From Chlorogloeopsis sp038404745 (GTDB taxonomy: Bacteria; Cyanobacteriota; Cyanobacteriia; Cyanobacteriales; Nostocaceae): a DNA stretch of 64,000 bases. Of the stretch, positions 18,394 through 25,403 are shown piece by piece. The notes under the pieces are model-generated. The model had not been told where the DNA came from, did not search any database, and was given only the letters and a program-made list of their open reading frames with translations. Where the stretch lies: contig NZ_JAYKTT020000024.1 of the NCBI RefSeq assembly GCF_038404745.2, forward strand, positions 124,001-188,000, in the 5' to 3' direction. Made by a program: the position numbers and the translations under genes. Numbering within the stretch: the stretch's first letter is position 1; every line of letters begins with the position of its first letter.

Positions 18394-19575
18394 ATGGCAA
18401 AGCCACGACTAGGGGGGAAATTACTCTCATTTGCTTTTATTGGTTTTTGTTTTTGTATAGGTATTGGTATAGGAGTTGTGATTCGCTATGGGCGATCGCA
18501 AGCCACAAACACACCTGAGGTACCCAACAACACAACACCAGAACCTTACTATTTGCCAGATTCTGATTCACCACCATACATAAAAGAGCCGACTTATACA
18601 GACTCCATCACCATCCAAGCAGTTGGAGATATAATTCCCGGTACAAATTTTCCTGATCACAGACTGCCAAGCGATCGCAACCAACTAATTCCAAAGTCAG
18701 TCAGAGTATACTTGCAAAGAGCTGATATTCTCTTCGGTAACTTTGAAAGTAGCTTAACCAAATATCGATACACAGCTAAAGACATTAGTCGCCAACAAGT
18801 TTTTGCCTTTCGCTCTCCACCTGAGTATGCCCAGTTGTTTGCCGATGTTGGCTTTGATGTGATGAATATAGCCAACAATCATGCCTTAGACTTCGGTGTG
18901 GTAGGGTTTGGAGATACAATCAAAAATTTTGCTGGCGTTGGCATACAAACATTAGGGCATAAAAATCAAATTCTTTTGTTAAAAGCAAAGAATATTCCAG
19001 TTGCAATGATTGGATTTGCACCTTATAAATCTTATAATTCAATTCATGATTTAAAAGCCGCCAAAATCCTTGTCGCAGAAGCTAAAGCACGAGCAAATAT
19101 TGTAATTGTCTCCATGCACGCAGGAGCAGAAGGAACGGGTGCAATGCGAGTTAAAAATAAAACAGAGTTTTTCTATGGAGAAAACCGAGGTAATTCGCTT
19201 CAGTTTGCTCGCACAATGATTAATGTAGGAGCAGATTTAGTCCTCGGACATGGATCGCACGTTCCCAGAGCGATAGAAATATATAAAGGAAAACTCATAG
19301 CTTATTCTTTAGGAAATTTTCTCGGATACCGAACTTTATCTACAAAAGCTCAGACTGGTTACTCGATGATTTTAGAAGTAAAGCTAAATTCTGAGGGAGA
19401 TTTAGTAGCAGGTAAAATTATTCCCGTGCATATGGATCGGCAGGGTATTCCCCATATCGATCAGCAATTCCGAACTGTAAGGCTTCTACGTCATTTAATT
19501 AGTAATGATTTTCCTAAAAATGCAGTACAGATTAACAAAAAGGGAGAAATTGCAGTAGCAAATAAGGAAGTGTAA
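18394..19575 (+). CDS. CapA family protein (metallophosphatase-like, poly-gamma-glutamate synthesis type)
   Basis: A single N-terminal transmembrane segment (about residues 9-29) anchors an exported domain of about 330 residues. The domain shows the CapA/PgsA motifs AVGDIIPGTNF, LFGNFESSLT, NIANNHALDFG, VSMHAGAEG, LGHGSHVPRAIE and IAYSLGNFLGY. CapA proteins resemble calcineurin-like phosphoesterases and act in poly-gamma-glutamate or capsule production in some bacteria; no other such genes are here, so the role is open. It converges with the small operon at 19630-21129. Confidence 0.88.
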   Translation: MAKPRLGGKLLSFAFIGFCFCIGIGIGVVIRYGRSQATNTPEVPNNTTPEPYYLPDSDSPPYIKEPTYTDSITIQAVGDIIPGTNFPDHRLPSDRNQLIPKSVRVYLQRADILFGNFESSLTKYRYTAKDISRQQVFAFRSPPEYAQLFADVGFDVMNIANNHALDFGVVGFGDTIKNFAGVGIQTLGHKNQILLLKAKNIPVAMIGFAPYKSYNSIHDLKAAKILVAEAKARANIVIVSMHAGAEGTGAMRVKNKTEFFYGENRGNSLQFARTMINVGADLVLGHGSHVPRAIEIYKGKLIAYSLGNFLGYRTLSTKAQTGYSMILEVKLNSEGDLVAGKIIPVHMDRQGIPHIDQQFRTVRLLRHLISNDFPKNAVQINKKGEIAVANKEV

Positions 19576-19629
19576 GATTTTTTGAAAAATCAGAAAATTG
19601 ATGATGAACTTAATAATAGATAGTCTATT

Positions 19630-20154
19630 TCAACCTTTCACAAAAATAATATCACACGTATTACAATACCATAATTTTCGCCAATTCTTGAGTTGCTTTG
19701 GGTAAATTAGAATGTTATAAAATCCAACCCAAAGTAATGCAGTCATAAAGATGATTGCAAAACTTGTGAGTAGTGTTGTCAAATTAAGATTTGTCAAAAA
19801 AGGTATATTAAGAAATCTTCCTACAGGATAAACAAGGAATAAAGAAATCGTAAGTAGTAAACGCCAACTAATATTTTTCTTTTGTGGCGGTGCTAGCTTG
19901 TAAGCTGGAAAAGAGCTACACATACCTTTAACAAAGAAACGATGAGTACCTTGAAAATATATGTTATGACTTAACTCATCCCAAACTTTTGCTAAAGGGC
20001 AAATTTTTTCAGATAAACAATTTGGACATAAATGATTTATATTCTCAGCCCTCTGCTCTGAAAATAAAGATTCAGAATACTGTAAATACTCTTTGTCTTT
20101 AGTTTCCCTTTTCACCTGCTTTCTGGAAACGTTGATTTGTGACGGCATTGACAT
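19630..20154 (-). CDS. Unrecognised two-helix membrane protein with paired CxxC motifs
   Basis: I do not recognise a family for this 174-residue protein. Residues 1-90 are soluble and include CPNCLSEKIC, with further Cys in GMCSSF. Two hydrophobic helices follow (about 96-118 and 127-152), then a short tail with WYCNTCDIIF. The CPNC and CNTC pairs on either side of the helices could bind one metal if both ends face the same side, which two helices would allow. Its start codon abuts the stop of the upstream gene (TAA then ATG with no spacer), so the two are almost certainly co-translated. It is the second gene of an operon divergent from the peptide-export island. Confidence 0.6.
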   Translation of the reverse strand: MSMPSQINVSRKQVKRETKDKEYLQYSESLFSEQRAENINHLCPNCLSEKICPLAKVWDELSHNIYFQGTHRFFVKGMCSSFPAYKLAPPQKKNISWRLLLTISLFLVYPVGRFLNIPFLTNLNLTTLLTSFAIIFMTALLWVGFYNILIYPKQLKNWRKLWYCNTCDIIFVKG

Positions 20155-21129
20155 TTACCAATTTGTAAGTTGTTGTTTTATCTTGGTTTTAAGTTCCTTA
20201 ACTTGTACTTCTAGTTGTGATTTCAGTATTTCAAATTTAGGAATTATTACAGTTTTTGTTTGTTCATATGAGTTTATAGCTATCTGTTTAATATTTATTT
20301 CAACTGAAGATATCCAGTTTTGAAGTTGATAATTTTGAACTGAAAAACTAGAACAATTAATAACACCTTCTAATCCTTGTTTTAATAGCTCAATTTTTTC
20401 TTGTTGTTGTTCAAATATTTGTTTTAATTTGCCTATGTCAAAGCATAAGTTTAGAATTATTTCACTTGCTTGTTGAATATTTAAAGCATAGATTATTTGC
20501 TGTTGCTCCTGAAGCTTTTGTTCTAAAATATCTAGTTGCTGTTGCAAAAACTCTACACTATTATTAGATTGAGACAAAAATTGCTGAGAAGCTTCAACTT
20601 GATTTAGTTCAGTTTGGATATTAACTGATGTTAGAGAAACATTATTAAAGTACGATTGTTTTTTAGATAAATCTAACTGCTCTGTCAAATATTCCTTATT
20701 TCCTACATAAGAGACTTTATCATCACCTTTTAAAACTGAGTTAATTAATATAGATGGCTCAACAACTACATCAGGTAAAACTAACTTACTTAATCTATTG
20801 ACAATTTCTTTACCTTCAACTTCAATATAAGCCAACTCACCATCAACCTCAACTGCTATTGATTGAATATTACTATCAAAATTACTTATTTTATAATGCT
20901 TGAGTTGAGCATTCATGATACTTATATCAGAGCCATCAGAGTGAATTGTGTTCCCATAATATATTTCAATTAATTCTGGAACATAACTCTCAGATAAATG
21001 AGGTTTATTCCAGAAGGTAGCAGTATCAAGGATATCAGTTGGGTGTTGTTCTGCAAAGACTGCTATTTCTGCTGGAAGCTTTGCAAACTGTTGTAAATCA
21101 AAATTTGCAAACTGTTTTTTTTCATCCAT
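20155..21129 (-). CDS. Unrecognised coiled-coil protein, first gene of a two-gene operon
   Basis: This 324-residue acidic protein has no recognised domain. Residues 1-135 look globular (including a beta-rich IAVEVDGELAYIEVEGKE stretch). Residues about 165-325 are dominated by Gln/Glu/Leu heptads that should form coiled coils (QQQLDILEQKLQEQQQIIYA, FEQQQEKIELLKQGLE). There is no signal peptide. The gene is directly followed, without spacer, by the CxxC membrane protein gene. It is transcribed away from the leader-peptide array across a 607-bp divergent region carrying an inverted pair of elements. A role with the export island is possible but not shown. Confidence 0.6.
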   Translation of the reverse strand: MDEKKQFANFDLQQFAKLPAEIAVFAEQHPTDILDTATFWNKPHLSESYVPELIEIYYGNTIHSDGSDISIMNAQLKHYKISNFDSNIQSIAVEVDGELAYIEVEGKEIVNRLSKLVLPDVVVEPSILINSVLKGDDKVSYVGNKEYLTEQLDLSKKQSYFNNVSLTSVNIQTELNQVEASQQFLSQSNNSVEFLQQQLDILEQKLQEQQQIIYALNIQQASEIILNLCFDIGKLKQIFEQQQEKIELLKQGLEGVINCSSFSVQNYQLQNWISSVEINIKQIAINSYEQTKTVIIPKFEILKSQLEVQVKELKTKIKQQLTNW

Positions 21130-21302
21130 TTGAGAAACTCCTAAGAAGATGCCGGATTAATGAATATACCAAAGTTTCTGAAGATGCGTTAGAACAGAGT
21201 CCATAACGCACCCTACTTATATTTTTGAAAAAATCAAGTCGGATTGTTATATAACTAATTAGCTTTCTTAGATTTAATGATGACAAGATAGTTTCAACTT
21301 TT

Positions 21303-21571
21303 CAGTCGGGAAAGTTCAGAAGTTAAGGTTGGAAAAAGTCGGATAAAATTATTGAATTCACTTCAATATATTTTTACAGCAGATAAACTTCCTGCAAACA
21401 CTAAGATATTTATTCTCCTGTATAAATATGAGATATCACGTCTTTACTACACAGACGGCAATATATAAATAGGGTATTTTCAACTAATTGAAATAAATTT
21501 ATTCTCATTCCTCTATAAATAAGTAAACAAACCGACGTTTTCCAACTACAACTCCCGACTTTATCCGACTG
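21303..21571. promoter_or_regulatory. Inverted pair of ~45-bp elements in the divergent intergenic region
   Basis: The plus-strand element at 21303-21347 (CAGTCGGG...GTTGGAAAAAGTCGG) is similar to the reverse complement of 21527-21571 (CAGTCGG...GTTGGAAAACGTCGG). The two face each other between the gene starting at 21129 (minus) and the first peptide gene at 21737 (plus). The whole 21130-21736 interval has no gene. An 8-bp direct repeat TATAGCTA lies near 21653-21670. Operator or promoter function is inferred from position only. Confidence 0.4.
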
Positions 21572-21736
21572 ACAAGTCAAAGCCATATTGTCATGATTAG
21601 AGCAAAGAAAAGTCAACGACTTTATTACTCAAGGCGGTACTTCAGTTTCGTATAGCTAACTATAGCTAGCGAAGCTAAACAGGCTCTTGCAAATGGCTTT
21701 TCTTAATTACGTCTACTTATTAATGGAGTTCAAATT

Positions 21737-22033
21737 ATGGAATCCAAGTTGTTTACAGAACTATGTGATCAGCAACAGGAACTTATCTGTGGTGGTGGAC
21801 AACTCATAGCTGCTGATGAATTTGACTACACAGATTTTGAATATCAAAATGTGAATCTTGCCAAGGTTATTGCTTCAGGTATTAATGGCTCCTTCATCAC
21901 TAAGGAACTGTCAACCAACTTTGTCTATACCAGTGCTTACGAAGATCTGACGCTGGAATTTGAGCCTGCTGCTAATGGCGATAACGGCGATGACAATGGT
22001 AATGGTGGTTTCCCTACCCTGCCTACTCTTTAG
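21737..22033 (+). CDS. Double-glycine leader peptide 1 (putative exported peptide/bacteriocin-like)
   Basis: The 98-residue peptide has a short leader (residues 1-20 or 21) with ELCDQQQELICGG, matching the LxxxQ/E...GG pattern cut by C39 peptidase exporters. The predicted core starts QLIAADEFDYTDFEYQNVN and is almost the same as in the next two genes through EDLTLEFE. A variable tail rich in Asn, Asp and Gly then ends in FPTLPTL. The core lacks cysteine, so lanthionine or disulfide formation is not expected. The ATG follows AATGGAG. It is first in a tandem array that leads to a HlyD and C39-ABC pair. Resembles small cyanobacterial peptides called bacteriocin-like; activity is unproven. Confidence 0.8.
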   Translation: MESKLFTELCDQQQELICGGGQLIAADEFDYTDFEYQNVNLAKVIASGINGSFITKELSTNFVYTSAYEDLTLEFEPAANGDNGDDNGNGGFPTLPTL

Positions 22034-22118
22034 TTTTTAGTCTTTCTGAAGATGCTCTTAGGCAGAGTTGTGAGTCTGGTTAACGAATTCAATCAACTGT
22101 ACAAATTTCTCCTAGATA

Positions 22119-22159
22119 GATTCCAAAGCATCCTAATCGAGGAGTAAGTCTTTGGAGTC
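22119..22159 (+). other. Covarying hairpin, copy 1
   Basis: GATTCCAAAG pairs with CTTTGGAGTC (one G-U pair) around a 21-nt loop. The same structure, with paired base changes, recurs at 22503-22543 and 22876-22916. It lies 85 bp after the first peptide gene and 46 bp before the start of the second. Confidence 0.65.
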
Positions 22160-22205
22160 CTTTTAAAAATGTTTGCATTTCATATATATCAAGAAGGTTG
22201 AGAGC

Positions 22206-22436
22206 ATGGACACTAAACTTTTTATAGAGTTATCTGATCATCAACAAGAACTTATCTGTGGTGGTGGGCAACTAATAGCTCTTGATGAATTTGACTTTAC
22301 TGATTTTGAATACCAAAATGTGAATCTTTCCAAGACAATTGCTTCAGGAATTAATGGCTCATTTATCACTAAGGAATTGTCAACTAACTTTGTCTACACA
22401 AGTGCTTACGAAGACCTAATGTTAGAATTTGACTAA
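22206..22436 (+). CDS. Double-glycine leader peptide 2 (tandem paralogue)
   Basis: The 76-residue peptide carries leader ELSDHQQELICGG and a core that differs from copy 3 at only a few positions. Residues 32-75 of the two are identical by eye. The ORF stops right after LEFD, so this is the minimal form without the C-terminal tail seen in copies 1 and 3. I choose the ATG at 22206, behind AAGAAGGTTGAGAGC, because the leader aligns there with copy 1; an upstream in-frame TTG is unlikely. Expected to be cut after GG and exported by the nearby C39 ABC protein. Confidence 0.8.
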   Translation: MDTKLFIELSDHQQELICGGGQLIALDEFDFTDFEYQNVNLSKTIASGINGSFITKELSTNFVYTSAYEDLMLEFD

Positions 22437-22502
22437 TACTTTGAGGCAGGATTGTGAGGTTAGTTAACTAACTTGGGCAACAGTACAAATTTCTCACATA
22501 TT

Positions 22503-22543
22503 GATTCTAGAGTATCCGAATAAAGGAGCCAGTCTCTAGAGTC
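22503..22543 (+). other. Covarying hairpin, copy 2
   Basis: GATTCTAGAG pairs with CTCTAGAGTC (one G-U pair) around a 21-nt loop. Compared with copy 1, a C-G pair has become U-A and an A-U pair has become G-C, both preserving pairing. It lies 51 bp before the third peptide gene. Confidence 0.65.
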
Positions 22544-22594
22544 TCTTCTAATTAATGTTTGTGTTTTATAAACTCTATCAATGAGGTTGAAACA

Positions 22595-22852
22595 ATGAAA
22601 ACTAAACTTTTTATAGAGCTATCTGATTATCAGCAAGAGCTTATCTGTGGTGGTGGTCAGCTTCTAAATCTTGATGAGTTTGACTATACAGATTTTGAGT
22701 ATCAAAACGTGAATCTTTCCAAGACAATTGCTTCAGGAATTAATGGCTCATTTATCACCAAGGAACTGTCAACTAACTTTGTCTATACCAGTGCTTACGA
22801 AGACCTAATGTTGGAATTTGAGCCTACTTTTGTTGCTGAAGAAGAGGAATAG
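22595..22852 (+). CDS. Double-glycine leader peptide 3 (tandem paralogue)
   Basis: The 85-residue peptide has leader ELSDYQQELICGG and the shared core, followed by an acidic tail PTFVAEEEE. The ATG at 22595 aligns with those of copies 1 and 2; an upstream in-frame codon at 22559 has no leader character. High identity of the core in DNA and protein marks a recent tandem duplication, with change concentrated at the first core residues and the C-terminal tail. No cysteine occurs in the core. Confidence 0.8.
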   Translation: MKTKLFIELSDYQQELICGGGQLLNLDEFDYTDFEYQNVNLSKTIASGINGSFITKELSTNFVYTSAYEDLMLEFEPTFVAEEEE

Positions 22853-22875
22853 ACAGTATAAATTTCTCCTAAATG

Positions 22876-22916
22876 GATTCTAGAGCATCCTAATAAATGA
22901 GTAAGTCTCTAGAATC
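22876..22916 (+). other. Covarying hairpin, copy 3
   Basis: GATTCTAGAG pairs perfectly with CTCTAGAATC around a 21-nt loop. The downstream text still resembles the 5' leader of copies 2 and 3 up to an ATG at 22972, which opens only a five-codon frame, so this hairpin heads a broken fourth unit. Confidence 0.65.
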
Positions 22917-23021
22917 TTCCCTAGCAATATTTGCAGTTTGCCAACTTATCAATAGGATTGAGACTGTAGAAATGATCGCTTGTTTATAAGCGTACGTACT
23001 TAGTTCGGCAGGAGAAAAACA

Positions 23022-23297
23022 ATGACGTTGAAAGATATTTCTCTGTCAATAGAAGAACTGACAGATGAGACTGCCACTACTATATCGGGAGGAGTTGGGG
23101 TATTTGAGGGAGCGATTGTAATTCCTTGGACGCCGCCGAAGAATAGTCCAAAAGTGCCATTTAACGTCTTCTCAAGTGGTTTAAGCAAATCGAGCCAAGC
23201 TGATGAATCAGAAAGTCCCGAAGAAACTATTCAGCAGGCAAGCGAAGATATAGAACTTGGTAGAGCTTGGGTTAAAACTGTCAAGAATGCATTCTAA
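23022..23297 (+). CDS. Double-glycine leader peptide 4 (different family)
   Basis: The 91-residue peptide has a leader ISLSIEELTDETATTISGG (cut expected after residue 24), typical of GG-type export leaders. The core begins VGVFEGAIVIPWTPPKN and is unlike copies 1-3: Pro/Ser-rich at first, then a charged helical part (ESPEETIQQASEDIELGRAW) and a basic end. It has no cysteine. AGGAG lies 10 bases before the ATG. It sits between the tandem array and the fifth peptide gene, in the same direction as the exporter genes. Confidence 0.78.
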   Translation: MTLKDISLSIEELTDETATTISGGVGVFEGAIVIPWTPPKNSPKVPFNVFSSGLSKSSQADESESPEETIQQASEDIELGRAWVKTVKNAF

Positions 23298-23398
23298 AGA
23301 TAAGATGCAATCTTTGAGTTTATGAAAATAAAAATAGTTATTTAAGCACTATTTAATTCATTAAAAAATTCAAGTAATAGCAAATTTGAGGTATCAAT

Positions 23399-23674
23399 AT
23401 GTCTCTTTCAACAATTCCTTTTTCAGAAATATTAATAGAGCTGTCTGAGGAGCAACAACAAATAATAGCTGGTGGCGAAATAGTGATTGTCAAGGAATAC
23501 AATGAAGAACGTACATACGAAGATTCATCACAAGCAGATTCATCTTCATCACCAACGGGTACAGAAGAAGAAGAAGAAAGCTGCTCCTGCTTTCCCTTTA
23601 ATAATTTTCCCACCTTAACTACACCTTTTAGAGTTAATGGTCGTGTTGCTCCCGGAAGAAGGTCGCTATTTTGA
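23399..23674 (+). CDS. Double-glycine leader peptide 5 (different family, CSC-containing core)
   Basis: The 91-residue peptide carries leader ELSEEQQQIIAGG (cut after residue 26), closely matching the leader rules of copies 1-3. The core is acidic and Ser-rich (DSSQADSSSSPTGTEEEEE), then SCSCFPFNNFPTLTTP and a basic end with RRSLF. The CSC pair is the only core cysteine content in the cluster. The FPTL string is also found in the tail of peptide 1. It is the last small gene before the HlyD adaptor, 115 bp upstream of it. Confidence 0.78.
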   Translation: MSLSTIPFSEILIELSEEQQQIIAGGEIVIVKEYNEERTYEDSSQADSSSSPTGTEEEEESCSCFPFNNFPTLTTPFRVNGRVAPGRRSLF

Positions 23675-23789
23675 TAGTTTGCCTCTTATTTCTCCCTGAT
23701 TAATTTTTGAATTCAATGTTTGTGTGAGCAACAAAAGAGAAAAGTAAGGAAGTAATACTTTAGTCTTCCCAAATATTTTTTGTTTCACA

Positions 23790-25286
23790 ATGACTAACAT
23801 CTATTATCCAAACCAGCCTTCTGTTCTCAATCCAGAACAACTCCAACTTCCTCCAGTTGAAAGAGATGAGTTTCTTCCCCGGATTGGTTCCTGGGCAATC
23901 ATCGGGGGACTGTTTCTGGTTGGCACATTCGGAGCAGCTATTTCAATATCGGCTGTTCTTAATTACAATGTAGCGGTTAAAGTTCCAGCAACCATTCGTT
24001 TTGCTGGAGAACTGCGTTTAATTCAGTCTGCGATCGCAGGAACCGTTGATAGCATAGAAGTTGGAGAAAATCAGATTGTTGAACAAGGGGAAGCTATTGC
24101 TCGTCTGAATGACTCTGAGCTTCAGATAAAAAAAAGCCAACTGCAAGAAAGCATTCGGCAGATGTGGTTGCAGTTAGGTCGTGTGGATGCTCAAATTGGA
24201 AGTTTAGATACGCAGCTTGTAGCTCAATCCGATTTCTTAAGACGAACCCTCGCTTCTGCTCAAGCAGATTTGGCGAATAGTGAACGCAACTTTCGAGATT
24301 TGCAAGTGACGACGAAAGCCGATCTAGCAGAAGCTGAAGTTGCCTTAAAGGTTGCTAAGGAACAGTGGAGACGGTTGTATCAGGAAAATGAATTAGAGGC
24401 AACTTTGCATGAAGCCGAGGCTAACTTAAAGATTGCCAAGACTCAGCGAGACCGATTAAAGCAAATATTAGCATCGGGAGCTATTTCTCAAAATCTGTTT
24501 GAAGAAAAAGAACAGGCTGTGAAGGCAGCAGAAGCGAAACTTTCCCAGACTAAAGCGTCTGTGAAAAAGCTGTTTGAGGAAAAAGCACAGGCTGTTGAGA
24601 TTGCAAAAGCAAGGTTGACAAAGGCAAAAACGTCACTCAACCCTAGCAATGCAATTGTAATCGTGGCAATGGAACGAATTGGTTTAGAGTGGGCTAAAGG
24701 TCAAGCAACATTAGCAGCCTTAAACAAGGAGCGAGAGAACCTGATTGAAGGACGCATTGAGTTACAAAAGCATTTAGGTCAGATTCACAAAGAACTAACA
24801 CAAATAGAAACTAACTTAAAACAGACGATTATTCGAGCGCCAATAGCTGGTACACTGCTGCAACTAAAGCTTCGCAACCCAGAGCAAGTTGTCCAACCAG
24901 GGGAGGCGATCGCCTATATTGCTCCCATTAATACCCCATTACTAATTGAAGCTCAAGTACCAGCTCAAGACATTGACAATGTAAAACCTGGGCAAAAAGT
25001 CAAAATGCAGGTATCCGCTTGTCCTTATACTGACTTTGGCACACTCCAAGGCACTGTCAAAACGGTTGCTCCTGATGCTCTACCCTCCACTATGACTAAA
25101 AATGATACGCCTGCTACACCCACTGCCTACAAAGTGACTATTCAACCCCAAACTAACTTTGTTGGAGATGCAAAGCGCCAATGCCAATTACAAGCAGGTA
25201 TGGAGGGCAGAGCCGATATTATTTCCCGTCAGGAGACAGTTTTGAAGTTCATTCTCAGAAAAACTAGATTGATGGTGGATCTGTAA
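23790..25286 (+). CDS. HlyD family secretion adaptor of the peptide exporter
   Basis: The 498-residue protein has one N-terminal membrane helix (about 32-55), a lipoyl-like half (AGTVDSIEVGENQIVEQGEAI), a long coiled-coil hairpin (about 105-350) with repeated Ala/Lys/Glu heptads, the second lipoyl half (IIRAPIAGTLLQLKLRNPEQ) and a beta-barrel domain (VPAQDIDNVKPGQKVKMQV). In type 1 or C39-linked export it bridges the inner-membrane ABC protein to an outer-membrane channel. The channel gene is not in the window, so a TolC-like protein from elsewhere would be needed. The hairpin is long enough for a Gram-negative periplasm. It lies upstream of the ABC gene by 117 bp. Confidence 0.92.
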   Translation: MTNIYYPNQPSVLNPEQLQLPPVERDEFLPRIGSWAIIGGLFLVGTFGAAISISAVLNYNVAVKVPATIRFAGELRLIQSAIAGTVDSIEVGENQIVEQGEAIARLNDSELQIKKSQLQESIRQMWLQLGRVDAQIGSLDTQLVAQSDFLRRTLASAQADLANSERNFRDLQVTTKADLAEAEVALKVAKEQWRRLYQENELEATLHEAEANLKIAKTQRDRLKQILASGAISQNLFEEKEQAVKAAEAKLSQTKASVKKLFEEKAQAVEIAKARLTKAKTSLNPSNAIVIVAMERIGLEWAKGQATLAALNKERENLIEGRIELQKHLGQIHKELTQIETNLKQTIIRAPIAGTLLQLKLRNPEQVVQPGEAIAYIAPINTPLLIEAQVPAQDIDNVKPGQKVKMQVSACPYTDFGTLQGTVKTVAPDALPSTMTKNDTPATPTAYKVTIQPQTNFVGDAKRQCQLQAGMEGRADIISRQETVLKFILRKTRLMVDL

Positions 25287-25403
25287 CACCAATTCTGAGT
25301 TTGTAGTCAGCACAAAGCGTGCTTACTACTAGACTGGCACGATTTTCATCGCTGATGTCGTGCTATCAGGCTTTCTAGCTCCCGCTTTGTTGAGGTAAGC
25401 TTT

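Noticed and set aside
22119..22159. Hairpins in the peptide array as ordinary terminators
   Set aside because: No U-run follows copies 2 and 3, and the loop is conserved in size and sequence, so a plain terminator is the weaker reading.
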